Of a DNA stretch of 64,000 bases, positions 37,372 through 45,002 are shown piece by piece (positions within the stretch are counted from its first letter, which is position 1; every line of letters starts with the position of its first letter). Position numbers and translations under genes: made by a program. The notes beneath the pieces were generated by a model. It worked only from the letters and a program-made list of their open reading frames with translations. It was not told the DNA's origin and did not search any database. The DNA lies in NCBI RefSeq assembly GCF_900110375.1, contig NZ_FODN01000004.1:237653-301652 (forward strand), given 5' to 3'. The DNA comes from Flavobacterium sinopsychrotolerans (GTDB lineage: Bacteria > Bacteroidota > Bacteroidia > Flavobacteriales > Flavobacteriaceae).

Positions 37372-38457
37372 ATGAGCGAAAGAGAAAAATATCTAAAAAT
37401 TATAACAACTCAGTTTTCCATTTGGGAAGTAAGATTGCAAAATCTTTCTTCCCTTAATTTATATGATGCTCACAATATATCTGAGCATAGTATCTGCGAA
37501 CTTTTGAATCTTATTTTCGATTATAAATTAAAAAATCTTAATAATCTGAAAATGAATTTTCCTGCAATAGATTTAGGAGACAAAACAAATTCCCTTTGCA
37601 TACAAGTTACTTCAACTAGGTCTGGAAAAAAGATTCAAGAAACGATTGATAAATTCCTTGAAAAAAATTTGAATCAACAATATGGTGAATTGTTTATTGT
37701 AATTTTAGGAAAGAAACAAAAATCATATTCAATTGAGTATAATTTAGAGCATTTCAATTTTGATTCAAAAAATCAAATTCTTGATTTCAGAAATTTGTTG
37801 AATATTATTCAAAGCAAGCCAATAATTATTCTTGAAAAAATCTCTAAAATTCTTTTAAGTGAAAACTCAAACGAACAGAAAGCCAAATTAAATCCAAATG
37901 AGATAAAAATTAAGCGCAATATCGCATTAAAGAAAAGGTTGCAAAAAGCATTTTTAATAAAATTAGAAAAAAGTGATTGGGAGTATTCTTGCTTTGAACC
38001 TTGGATAAAATTCAATTACCACAAAGTTCTTATAAGATCTATTGATGATACATCATGGCCAAATTGTATTGATAATCCTTCAGATGAAATAAGTTCTTGG
38101 TTTAAAGGCGAATTTTATGATTTTTATGACAACGGAGTTGAACTAATTTCACATGGAGGAAGAGCGATTTTCGATAAAAATGACAATTGGGATTTACTTG
38201 ATTGGCATAATGATCCAAGAGAAAAAAACACAAATTATACGATTACAAATTATAATGTTTTTTTACAGATTCCATATGACTACATTGTAGATTTTGATAT
38301 GGATGTTGATCCATATGATGGTCTTCCATCAATATTTGTAAAATATGAAAAAGATGGAATGCCTTACGAAAACATTTTTTATGGAACACCAGGATCTTTT
38401 AAGTCCAAACGATTCAAATATTTATTTGATGAAAATAATAGAAAGGTCTTAAAATAA
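37372..38457 (+). CDS. SMEK-like domain protein, candidate defence gene
   Basis: A 361-residue soluble protein with no signal. Residues 1-140 read like the SMEK domain, a restriction-endonuclease-like N-terminal module seen in phage-defence and abortive-infection proteins. Evidence: NLYDAHNISEHSICELLNLIF, FPAIDLGDKTNSLCIQVTSTRSGKKI (the Asp, the Q-x-T strand and the Lys region) and ELFIVILGKK. The C-terminal 170 residues are aromatic and acidic (DNWDLLDWHNDPREKN, DFDMDVDPYDG) and I recognise no family there. It is AT-rich and followed by an element homologous to the one after the SIR2 gene. A defence role is inference from domain and context. Confidence 0.6.
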   Translation: MSEREKYLKIITTQFSIWEVRLQNLSSLNLYDAHNISEHSICELLNLIFDYKLKNLNNLKMNFPAIDLGDKTNSLCIQVTSTRSGKKIQETIDKFLEKNLNQQYGELFIVILGKKQKSYSIEYNLEHFNFDSKNQILDFRNLLNIIQSKPIIILEKISKILLSENSNEQKAKLNPNEIKIKRNIALKKRLQKAFLIKLEKSDWEYSCFEPWIKFNYHKVLIRSIDDTSWPNCIDNPSDEISSWFKGEFYDFYDNGVELISHGGRAIFDKNDNWDLLDWHNDPREKNTNYTITNYNVFLQIPYDYIVDFDMDVDPYDGLPSIFVKYEKDGMPYENIFYGTPGSFKSKRFKYLFDENNRKVLK

Positions 38458-38471
38458 CTACCTCTAATACA

Positions 38472-38600
38472 CGCTACAAGCAATTTGGGTATTAGGCTTA
38501 ATTTAAAATTGGTTTTGTATTTGGGAGATTTGGCATATCCGAAAATAGGGCTTAATTTAGCCCAAAAACCGCTGTAGTAGCGGGACTTACAGGAAATGGA
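38472..38600 (+). repeat. attC-like palindromic element B, after the SMEK gene
   Basis: The outer ends CGCTAC (38472-38477) and GTAGCG (38577-38582) are complementary, with an inner TTTGGG/CCCAAA pair. The interior aligns with element A (ATTTGGGT.TTAGGCTT.ATTT, then TTGGTTTTGTA). After the right end comes GGGACTTACAGGAAATGG. The next gene begins 18 bases beyond. Confidence 0.55.
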
Positions 38601-38617
38601 AGAAAAAACAGCTCAAA

Positions 38618-39097
38618 ATGAAGAAATGGATTTTAATATTATTTATAATTTTTGGTTTAAAATCAAATGCTCAAAATTCAATTCCTCGTTTTGTTAAACT
38701 TAAATTGACAGAAATCAAATCTATTGAAACAGAGTTTAATTGGCATAATGAAAATATATTGGTTATTAACTTCATAACACCGATAAATTTTTCAGATTCA
38801 GATTATGAAAAAAATATTACTCAAACAATTGATTATTGGAGTGAATTTTATAAAAATGTAGATTTAAAAAATGCTAAAAAAAAATTTGTTTATTCTGACT
38901 GCGTAGGAAGAAATCAAATGTCTAAAAACAATACTATTCATATTGACAAAAACGAAATCATCCGCAACATTTTTTTTCCTAAAGATAAAACTTGCTCAGC
39001 AATAGTTATTCTTAATAAAAATGGTGATTTCAAAATACTAACTGGAAAATATAATCAACAAGAAATTACTGATTCAATATCCGAAATGAAGAATTAA
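38618..39097 (+). CDS. Secreted hypothetical protein, 159 aa
   Basis: A 159-residue protein with signal peptide MKKWILILFIIFGLKSNAQ. The mature part has two Cys (YSDCVGRNQ, KTCSAIVILNKNGDFKIL), possibly one disulfide. The last strand (AIVILNKNGDFKILTGKY) resembles a thioredoxin-like or redoxin-type ending, too weak to assign. It is flanked on both sides by palindromic elements (B before, C after), as a cassette gene would be. Confidence 0.6.
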   Translation: MKKWILILFIIFGLKSNAQNSIPRFVKLKLTEIKSIETEFNWHNENILVINFITPINFSDSDYEKNITQTIDYWSEFYKNVDLKNAKKKFVYSDCVGRNQMSKNNTIHIDKNEIIRNIFFPKDKTCSAIVILNKNGDFKILTGKYNQQEITDSISEMKN

Positions 39098-39109
39098 TTG
39101 CAACTACTG

Positions 39110-39164
39110 GTAACAGCGCGCAAAACTTCATTCCTAAGTTTTCGGTAAGTTTTGCCACCGTTAG
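39110..39164 (+). repeat. attC-like palindromic element C, after the secreted protein gene
   Basis: TAAC (39111-39114) and GTTA (39160-39163) form the outer ends. GCAAAACTT (39120-39128) and AAGTTTTGC (39147-39155) are perfect inner arms with an 18-base loop. The mismatched spacer between inner and outer boxes resembles integron attC sites. Confidence 0.5.
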
Positions 39165-39266
39165 TGCGATCGTCCTACTCGTGAACACTAACAAAAGTAA
39201 ATCACTATAAATTTCTAATAGGCACGAGAGGGAAGCTCGCGATAGCAATTGCATTATCGATTTTGC
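39160..39266. repeat. Nested inverted repeats of Flavobacterium intergenic type
   Basis: GTTAGTG (39160-39166) pairs with CACTAAC (39186-39192). Further on, ACTCGTG (39177-39183) pairs with CACGAG (39223-39228). The remaining sequence to 39266 (GGGAAGCTCGCGATAGC) has the look of dispersed Flavobacterium intergenic repeats, by memory only. No gene is present in 39098-39320. Confidence 0.4.
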
Positions 39267-39288
39267 AGAAGTTAAATATCTGAAATCA

Positions 39289-39316
39289 AAAATCGTTAAT
39301 CAAAAATCTGAAATCT
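39289..39316. repeat. 28-base direct repeat, copy 1
   Basis: The 28 bases (core AATCGTTAATCAAAAATC) are identical to 40139-40166. Each copy lies just past the stop codon of a minus-strand gene, truC here and comM there. Confidence 0.7.
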
Positions 39317-39320
39317 GTTC

Positions 39321-40019
39321 CTATTCATAGGTATTCAAATCCAGATTAAGAATAGTACCTACTCTGCTAAACTCTTCATTAATCTTTGCATTCAAGATTA
39401 GTGGTTCATTTGTTATTGGATGATTAAAAATTAACTGATGTGCATGAAGCATCATTCCTTTCAGTTCAAAATGCTCCAACCATAATTTATTTTGTTTGTT
39501 ACAACCATGTGGACGACTTCCTAAAATGGGATGAAAAATATGTTTAAAATGTTTTCGTAATTGATGCATACGTCCCGTTTCAGGAATCGCTTCTACCAAA
39601 CAATATCGTGACGTAGGTTTATTGTTAAATGCTAACTCAATTTCGGTATTTTGCAAACGATGAAAGTAGGTTATTGCATTTTGTGTAATGCCATCATCAT
39701 TGGTTAAATCATAATCAATCGTTAGTTCTTCGGGTGACCAACCACGTAAAATGGCTAAATATTTTTTTTCGACTTCGCGTGTGGCAAAACGATCATTCAT
39801 AATTTTTAAAACTTCCTTATCCAACGCAAATAACAAAACACCGGATGTTTTGCGATCTAACCGATGAATAGGATAAACGTGTTGCCCTCCTATTTGATTT
39901 CTCAATTCTTGAATCGCATAAACTTTTGCATCGCGCGCGTAAAACGATTTGTGGACCAACAATCCACTTGGTTTATTAATTGCAATAATATATTCGTCTT
40001 GGTACAGAATTTCTAACAT
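39321..40019 (-). CDS. truC: tRNA pseudouridine synthase, TruC-like (RluA family)
   Basis: A 232-residue enzyme. The catalytic segment is PIHRLDRKTSGVLLFA with Asp in HRLD. Features favouring TruC (tRNA-Glu/Asp U65) over RluA or RluD are the short length, the start LEILYQDEYIIAINKPSGLLVHKS, and the segment GRMHQLRKHFKHIFHPILG followed by RPHGCNKQN. It follows comM on the minus strand after a terminator, so it is probably transcribed separately. Confidence 0.9.
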   Translation of the reverse strand: MLEILYQDEYIIAINKPSGLLVHKSFYARDAKVYAIQELRNQIGGQHVYPIHRLDRKTSGVLLFALDKEVLKIMNDRFATREVEKKYLAILRGWSPEELTIDYDLTNDDGITQNAITYFHRLQNTEIELAFNNKPTSRYCLVEAIPETGRMHQLRKHFKHIFHPILGSRPHGCNKQNKLWLEHFELKGMMLHAHQLIFNHPITNEPLILNAKINEEFSRVGTILNLDLNTYE

Positions 40020-40031
40020 TTGGCAAAAATA

Positions 40032-40057
40032 AAAGAGATTTCTCTCGAAATCTCTTT
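40032..40057 (-). terminator. Terminator between comM and truC
   Basis: AAAGAGATTT / AAATCTCTTT form a 10-base perfect stem around a 6-base loop. On the minus strand it is followed by a T-rich tract (A-rich 40024-40034). It ends comM transcription just before the truC start. Confidence 0.75.
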
Positions 40058-40138
40058 ATTGACTTATTTATTTCTATACTTTTCTTTTTTCCCCTGCTAA
40101 CACAAGCGTATTCTCAATCTTGCAGCCGTGAAACATCT

Positions 40139-40166
40139 AAAATCGTTAATCAAAAATCTGAAATCT
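40139..40166. repeat. 28-base direct repeat, copy 2
   Basis: Identical to 39289-39316. It lies between the comM stop codon (40170) and the comM terminator hairpin. Confidence 0.7.
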
Positions 40167-40169
40167 AAT

Positions 40170-41705
40170 TTACCCCAACCAACCATCTCGATCCAAACTT
40201 CTATATTGAATCGCTTCGGCAATATGACTCGAAACCACTATTGGAGCCGCATCAAGATCAGCGATTGTTCTTGCTACTTTCAAAATCCTGTCATAGGCCC
40301 GAGCAGAAAGATTCAATCGTTCCATTGCCGTTTTTAATAATTGCTTGGAAACATCGTCCAAAGCACAATATTCCCGAATGTGTTTGGTGTTCATTTGAGC
40401 ATTATAATGGATATTTTCCATTTGCTCAAAACGTTCGGTTTGAATTTCTCGTGCTGCAGTCACTCTTTTCCGAATATCAACACTGCTTTCTGCCTTTTGA
40501 TCTTCGGATAGTTTGTCGAAAGGAACCGGAGTCACTTCAATATGAATATCAATTCTATCCAATAAAGGTCCCGAAATCTTACTCAAATACCGTTGCATTT
40601 CGTGTGGCGAAGAAGTTTGTGGTGAATCCGGATCGTTAAAGAACCCACTTGGACTTGGATTCATACTCGCCACCAGCATAAACGAGGACGGATAAGTAAC
40701 CGTAAACTTGGCTCTGGAAATCGTTACTTCCCGATCTTCCAGCGGTTGACGCATCACTTCCAAAACGTCCCGTTTGAATTCCGGCAATTCATCGAGAAAC
40801 AAAACACCGTTATGCGCCATAGAAATTTCGCCAGGTTGCGGATAACTTCCTCCTCCAACTAATGCGACATTCGAAATAGTATGGTGCGGACTTCGAAACG
40901 GACGTTGATTCATCAATCCCACTTCCTTTAATTTTCCGGCAACGCTGTGAATTTTGGTTGTTTCTAATGCTTCACGCAACGTCATCGGCGGCAATATACT
41001 CGGTAAACGTTTGGCAAGCATGGTCTTACCTGCTCCCGGCGGTCCAATCAAGATAATATTGTGCCCTCCGGCGGCGGCAATTTCCATGCAACGCTTGATA
41101 CTCTCCTGTCCTTTCACATCCGAGAAATCGAATTCAGGAAAGTCTAATGTTTTATAAAATTCAGCTCGCGTGTCTATTGTTGTTGGTTCCAGAGTTCCTT
41201 TTCCTTCAAGGAAATCAATTACTTCCTGAACGTTTTCGACTCCATACACATCTAATCCAGCAACAATCGCTGCTTCTTTTACATTTTGCTTTGGAAGAAA
41301 AAAACCTTTAAAACCTTCTTCTTTGGCTTTAATGGCAATGGGTAGAGCACCTCTTATTGGTTGAAGGCTGCCATCAAGGGAAAGTTCCCCCATAATGATG
41401 TATTTATCAACGTCCTCGGCATTGATTTGCCCAGATGCGACCAAAATTCCGATGGTTAAAGTCAGGTCGTAGGCAGAGCCTTCTTTGCGCAAATCAGCAG
41501 GAGCCATATTGATGGTGATTTTTTTACCTGGCATGGCGTAGCCGTTATTTTTGAGTGCTGCTGCAATACGGTAACTGCTTTCTTTAATGGCATTATCTGG
41601 TAATCCAACTAAATGATAACCAATACCTTTATCAATATTTACCTCAACAGTAATCGTTGTGGCTTCGACTCCAAAAACTGCACTTCCAAAAACTTTAACT
41701 AGCAT
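40170..41705 (-). CDS. comM: YifB/ComM-family Mg-chelatase-like AAA+ ATPase
   Basis: A 511-residue protein. The N-terminal Lon-protease-like fold (ATTITVEVNIDKGIGYHLVGLPDNAIKES) is followed by the AAA+ module with Walker A LIGPPGAGKTMLAKRL, Walker B VLFLDELPEF and GRMRQPLEDREV-type sensor segments (here MRQPLEDREVTISRA). The C-terminal Mg-chelatase-type lid ends in RSLDRDGWLG. ComM is a hexameric helicase that drives branch migration during natural transformation in the species where it has been studied; its role here is inferred from family. Confidence 0.93.
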   Translation of the reverse strand: MLVKVFGSAVFGVEATTITVEVNIDKGIGYHLVGLPDNAIKESSYRIAAALKNNGYAMPGKKITINMAPADLRKEGSAYDLTLTIGILVASGQINAEDVDKYIIMGELSLDGSLQPIRGALPIAIKAKEEGFKGFFLPKQNVKEAAIVAGLDVYGVENVQEVIDFLEGKGTLEPTTIDTRAEFYKTLDFPEFDFSDVKGQESIKRCMEIAAAGGHNIILIGPPGAGKTMLAKRLPSILPPMTLREALETTKIHSVAGKLKEVGLMNQRPFRSPHHTISNVALVGGGSYPQPGEISMAHNGVLFLDELPEFKRDVLEVMRQPLEDREVTISRAKFTVTYPSSFMLVASMNPSPSGFFNDPDSPQTSSPHEMQRYLSKISGPLLDRIDIHIEVTPVPFDKLSEDQKAESSVDIRKRVTAAREIQTERFEQMENIHYNAQMNTKHIREYCALDDVSKQLLKTAMERLNLSARAYDRILKVARTIADLDAAPIVVSSHIAEAIQYRSLDRDGWLG

Positions 41706-41939
41706 CTGTTTTTATTTGATTCTAAAATTAGAGAAAACTTTTCTTATTATTATTATAAATCCTACACAAATTCCAATAAAATAGTGAATAACCAAAATTT
41801 CATCAAAAAATACTTCAAATATTACATATTACAGTCCGATATGATACATTTTTCGCAAAAACAAAATGTTAAAATTAAAAAAATTGAAGGTATACTATTA
41901 GCATTTTTCTACTTTTAGAAAATAATTAGAAACCTTACT

Positions 41940-44930
41940 ATGAAAAAAATCTTACTTCTGTTATTTTTCAGTTTTTTACTGCCAAAAACTTATGCACAGG
42001 AATACTTTCCTAACAATGAAAGTGTTCAAAACAAAACCAGCAATTTTACCGCATTTACCAATGCAAAAATCTATGTTACACCAACACAAGTTGTTGAAAA
42101 AGGTACTTTACTGATACAAAACGGAAAAGTAATTGGTGTGGGAACTAATATTTCAATTCCTAAAAACTGTACCACAATCAACTTAGAAGGAAGGTCCATT
42201 TATCCTTCTTTTATTGATATTTATACTAGTTTTGGAATCGAAAAACCAAAAGGAATTACCGAAAGAAACCCTTTATATGATACTAAAAGATCCGGTTTTT
42301 ATTGGAATGAGAGCATACGTTCTGAGGTAAATGCCTACGAAGCTTTTAGATACGACCAACCTAAAGCCGAAGAATTATTGAAAGCTGGATTTGGTGTTGT
42401 AGGAACGCATATCCCAGACGGAATTGCCCGCGGATCAGGAACTTTAATCGCTTTGAATAACTTTGAAAAAAAGAATCAATTACTTTCTGATAAAGTGACC
42501 AATCATTTTGCTTTTACTAAAAGTGTAACCACAAATCAATCCTATCCAAGTTCATTAATGGGAATGATGGCATTATTACGCCAAATGTATTATGATTTAG
42601 ACTGGTACAAAAAAGGAAATTCAGCAACCAAAGATTTGTCATTAGAAGCCATGGCAAATAATGAAAAGTTAGTACAAATATTTGCTTCTGAAGACAAATT
42701 AAACAGTTTAAGAGCGTCCAAAATTGCGAAAGAATTTGGTTTAAATTATGTTTTAAAAGGAAACGGAAATGAATTTGAACGCATTGAGGAAATCAAAAAA
42801 ACGAATTCGAAATTTATTATTCCAATCAATTTCCCTGAAGCGTATGATGTTTCTGATCCGAATCAAGCGAACCAAATGGAATTGAAAGATTTGCGTTTTT
42901 GGAACCAAGCGCCTACCAACCTTAAAATTTTAGCTGATAATGGAATTGTTTTCGCTTTGACGACAGACAAATTAAAGAAGATGGAGGATTTCAGACCTAA
43001 TCTTTTGAGAGCCATTAAACATGGTTTTGATAAAACCAAAGCGTTAGAAGCATTGACTACCATTCCTGCTGCTCTTTTAGGAAAAAGCAACGAAATGGGA
43101 ACATTGAAAACAGGAAGTTTAGCCAATTTTGTGATTACATCCGGAGAAATTTTTGAAGAAAAAACAGTGTTGTACGAAAACTGGGTTCAAGGAAACAAAT
43201 ATGTTGTCAATGATATTGCTACGAAAGACATTCGTGGAAATTATGATTTGACCATTAATACCGAAAAATACAAATGGAAAATTGATGGTGAAATTACGGC
43301 GCCAAAATCAGAAATAACAACAGTAGATTCAAAAAAAATCAAGTCAAAACTGACGATGACCAATAATTGGATTTCGACCGTTATTAAACCAAATGACTCT
43401 ACTAAAACGAGCTTCACCAGATTAATTGGATACATCGAAGACACACAAAATCTTTCTGGAAAAGCAGTTTTATTCAATGGAAATGAAGTAAAATGGACGG
43501 CTGTAAAAACATCTCCTTTTGTAAAAGCGATTGATTCTTCTAAAATTGAGAAAAACAATATGATTATCCCAACAACATTTCCAAATGTTGCTTATGGTAA
43601 TTTGAAAAAACCAACTGCAGAAACCCTGTTATTCAAAAATGCTACTGTCTGGACCAATGAAAAAGACGGTATTCTGGAAGAAACGGACGTATTAGTCAAA
43701 AACGGAAAAATCGCATCCATCGGGAAAAATATTTCTGATGCATCCGCAACAATCGTTGATGCTAAAGGAAAACATTTGACTAGTGGAATTATTGATGAGC
43801 ATTCGCATATTGCGATTTCAAACGGTGTAAATGAAGGCGGACACAATTCAAGTGCTGAAGTAACAATACAAGATGTTGTGAATTCAGAAGACATTAACAT
43901 CTATAGAGATTTAGCTGGTGGAGTTACTACTTCTCAATTACTGCACGGTTCAGCAAATCCTATTGGAGGACGCTCAGCTATTGTAAAATGGAAATGGGGA
44001 GCACCTGCAGATGAAATGTTGTACAAAAATCAACCTGGATTCATCAAATTTGCTTTAGGTGAAAATGTTAAACAATCCAATTGGGGTAACGTAAACCCTA
44101 CTCGTTTTCCTCAAACCAGAATGGGTGTTGAACAAGTTTTTACAGATTATTTCCAACGGGCTAAAGAATACGATATGGCTTGGAAAGCTTATAATACTGG
44201 TGGTAAAAAAGCAAAAGGAAATGCGCCAAGAGTTGACTTAGAATTACAAACATTAGCCGAAATATTAAATAAAGAACGTTTCATTACTTGTCATTCCTAT
44301 GTTCAATCGGAAATTTTGATGTTGATGAATGTTGCTGAAAAATTTGATTTTAAAGTTAATACGTATACTCACATTCTTGAAGGTTATAAAGTTGCCGATA
44401 AAATGAAAGAACATGGCGTTGGAGCCTCTACTTTCTCGGATTGGTGGGCTTATAAATTTGAAGTGAATGATGCCATTCCTTTCAACGGACCAATTATGCA
44501 TAATGCAGGAATTGTAGTTGCCTACAACTCTGATGATGCTGAAATGTCTCGAAGATTGAATCAAGAAGCTGCAAAAGCAGTAAAATATGGTAATATTTCT
44601 GAAGAAGATGCATGGAAATTTGTGACGCTGAATCCTGCTAAATTATTACATATTGATGATAAAGTAGGAAGTATAAAAGTGGGCAAAGATGCGGATATCG
44701 TATTATGGAATGCAAATCCTTTATCTATTTATGCTAAAGCTGAAAAAACCATGATTGAAGGTGTTGTGTATTACGATGCGAAAAAAGATGAAGCGCAAAG
44801 AGTAGCAATTGCTAAAGAAAGAAGCGAGCTTATAGGTCAGTTATTACAAGAAAAAAATAAAGGGATGACTACGCAGGAGCCTAAAAAGAAAGAAAAGACA
44901 GAATATCACTGTGATTCTATGGAAGAATAA
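41940..44930 (+). CDS. Secreted amidohydrolase-family protein with two amidohydrolase-like halves
   Basis: A 996-residue exported protein with signal peptide ending KTYAQ. The N-terminal half (about residues 35-440) has the beta-sandwich start (AKIYVTPTQVVEKGTLLIQNGKVIGVG), but where a metal HxH should follow PGFID it reads YPSFIDIYTSFG. This half is therefore probably not catalytic. The C-terminal half restarts as NATVWTNEKDGILEETDVLVKNGKIASIG and keeps the metal motif IIDEHSHIAIS. Later metal ligands lie in ITCHSYVQ and the HILEGYK region. It is probably a periplasmic imidazolonepropionase- or peptidase-like hydrolase of unknown substrate. The smaller relative starts 72 bases downstream. 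Confidence 0.85.
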   Translation: MKKILLLLFFSFLLPKTYAQEYFPNNESVQNKTSNFTAFTNAKIYVTPTQVVEKGTLLIQNGKVIGVGTNISIPKNCTTINLEGRSIYPSFIDIYTSFGIEKPKGITERNPLYDTKRSGFYWNESIRSEVNAYEAFRYDQPKAEELLKAGFGVVGTHIPDGIARGSGTLIALNNFEKKNQLLSDKVTNHFAFTKSVTTNQSYPSSLMGMMALLRQMYYDLDWYKKGNSATKDLSLEAMANNEKLVQIFASEDKLNSLRASKIAKEFGLNYVLKGNGNEFERIEEIKKTNSKFIIPINFPEAYDVSDPNQANQMELKDLRFWNQAPTNLKILADNGIVFALTTDKLKKMEDFRPNLLRAIKHGFDKTKALEALTTIPAALLGKSNEMGTLKTGSLANFVITSGEIFEEKTVLYENWVQGNKYVVNDIATKDIRGNYDLTINTEKYKWKIDGEITAPKSEITTVDSKKIKSKLTMTNNWISTVIKPNDSTKTSFTRLIGYIEDTQNLSGKAVLFNGNEVKWTAVKTSPFVKAIDSSKIEKNNMIIPTTFPNVAYGNLKKPTAETLLFKNATVWTNEKDGILEETDVLVKNGKIASIGKNISDASATIVDAKGKHLTSGIIDEHSHIAISNGVNEGGHNSSAEVTIQDVVNSEDINIYRDLAGGVTTSQLLHGSANPIGGRSAIVKWKWGAPADEMLYKNQPGFIKFALGENVKQSNWGNVNPTRFPQTRMGVEQVFTDYFQRAKEYDMAWKAYNTGGKKAKGNAPRVDLELQTLAEILNKERFITCHSYVQSEILMLMNVAEKFDFKVNTYTHILEGYKVADKMKEHGVGASTFSDWWAYKFEVNDAIPFNGPIMHNAGIVVAYNSDDAEMSRRLNQEAAKAVKYGNISEEDAWKFVTLNPAKLLHIDDKVGSIKVGKDADIVLWNANPLSIYAKAEKTMIEGVVYYDAKKDEAQRVAIAKERSELIGQLLQEKNKGMTTQEPKKKEKTEYHCDSMEE

Positions 44931-45002
44931 CGGAATAATTTGAATTTCAAAAAACCGGAGCTTTTATAAAAAAGCAAAGCAATTTTAAAAAAACATACAA
45001 AT

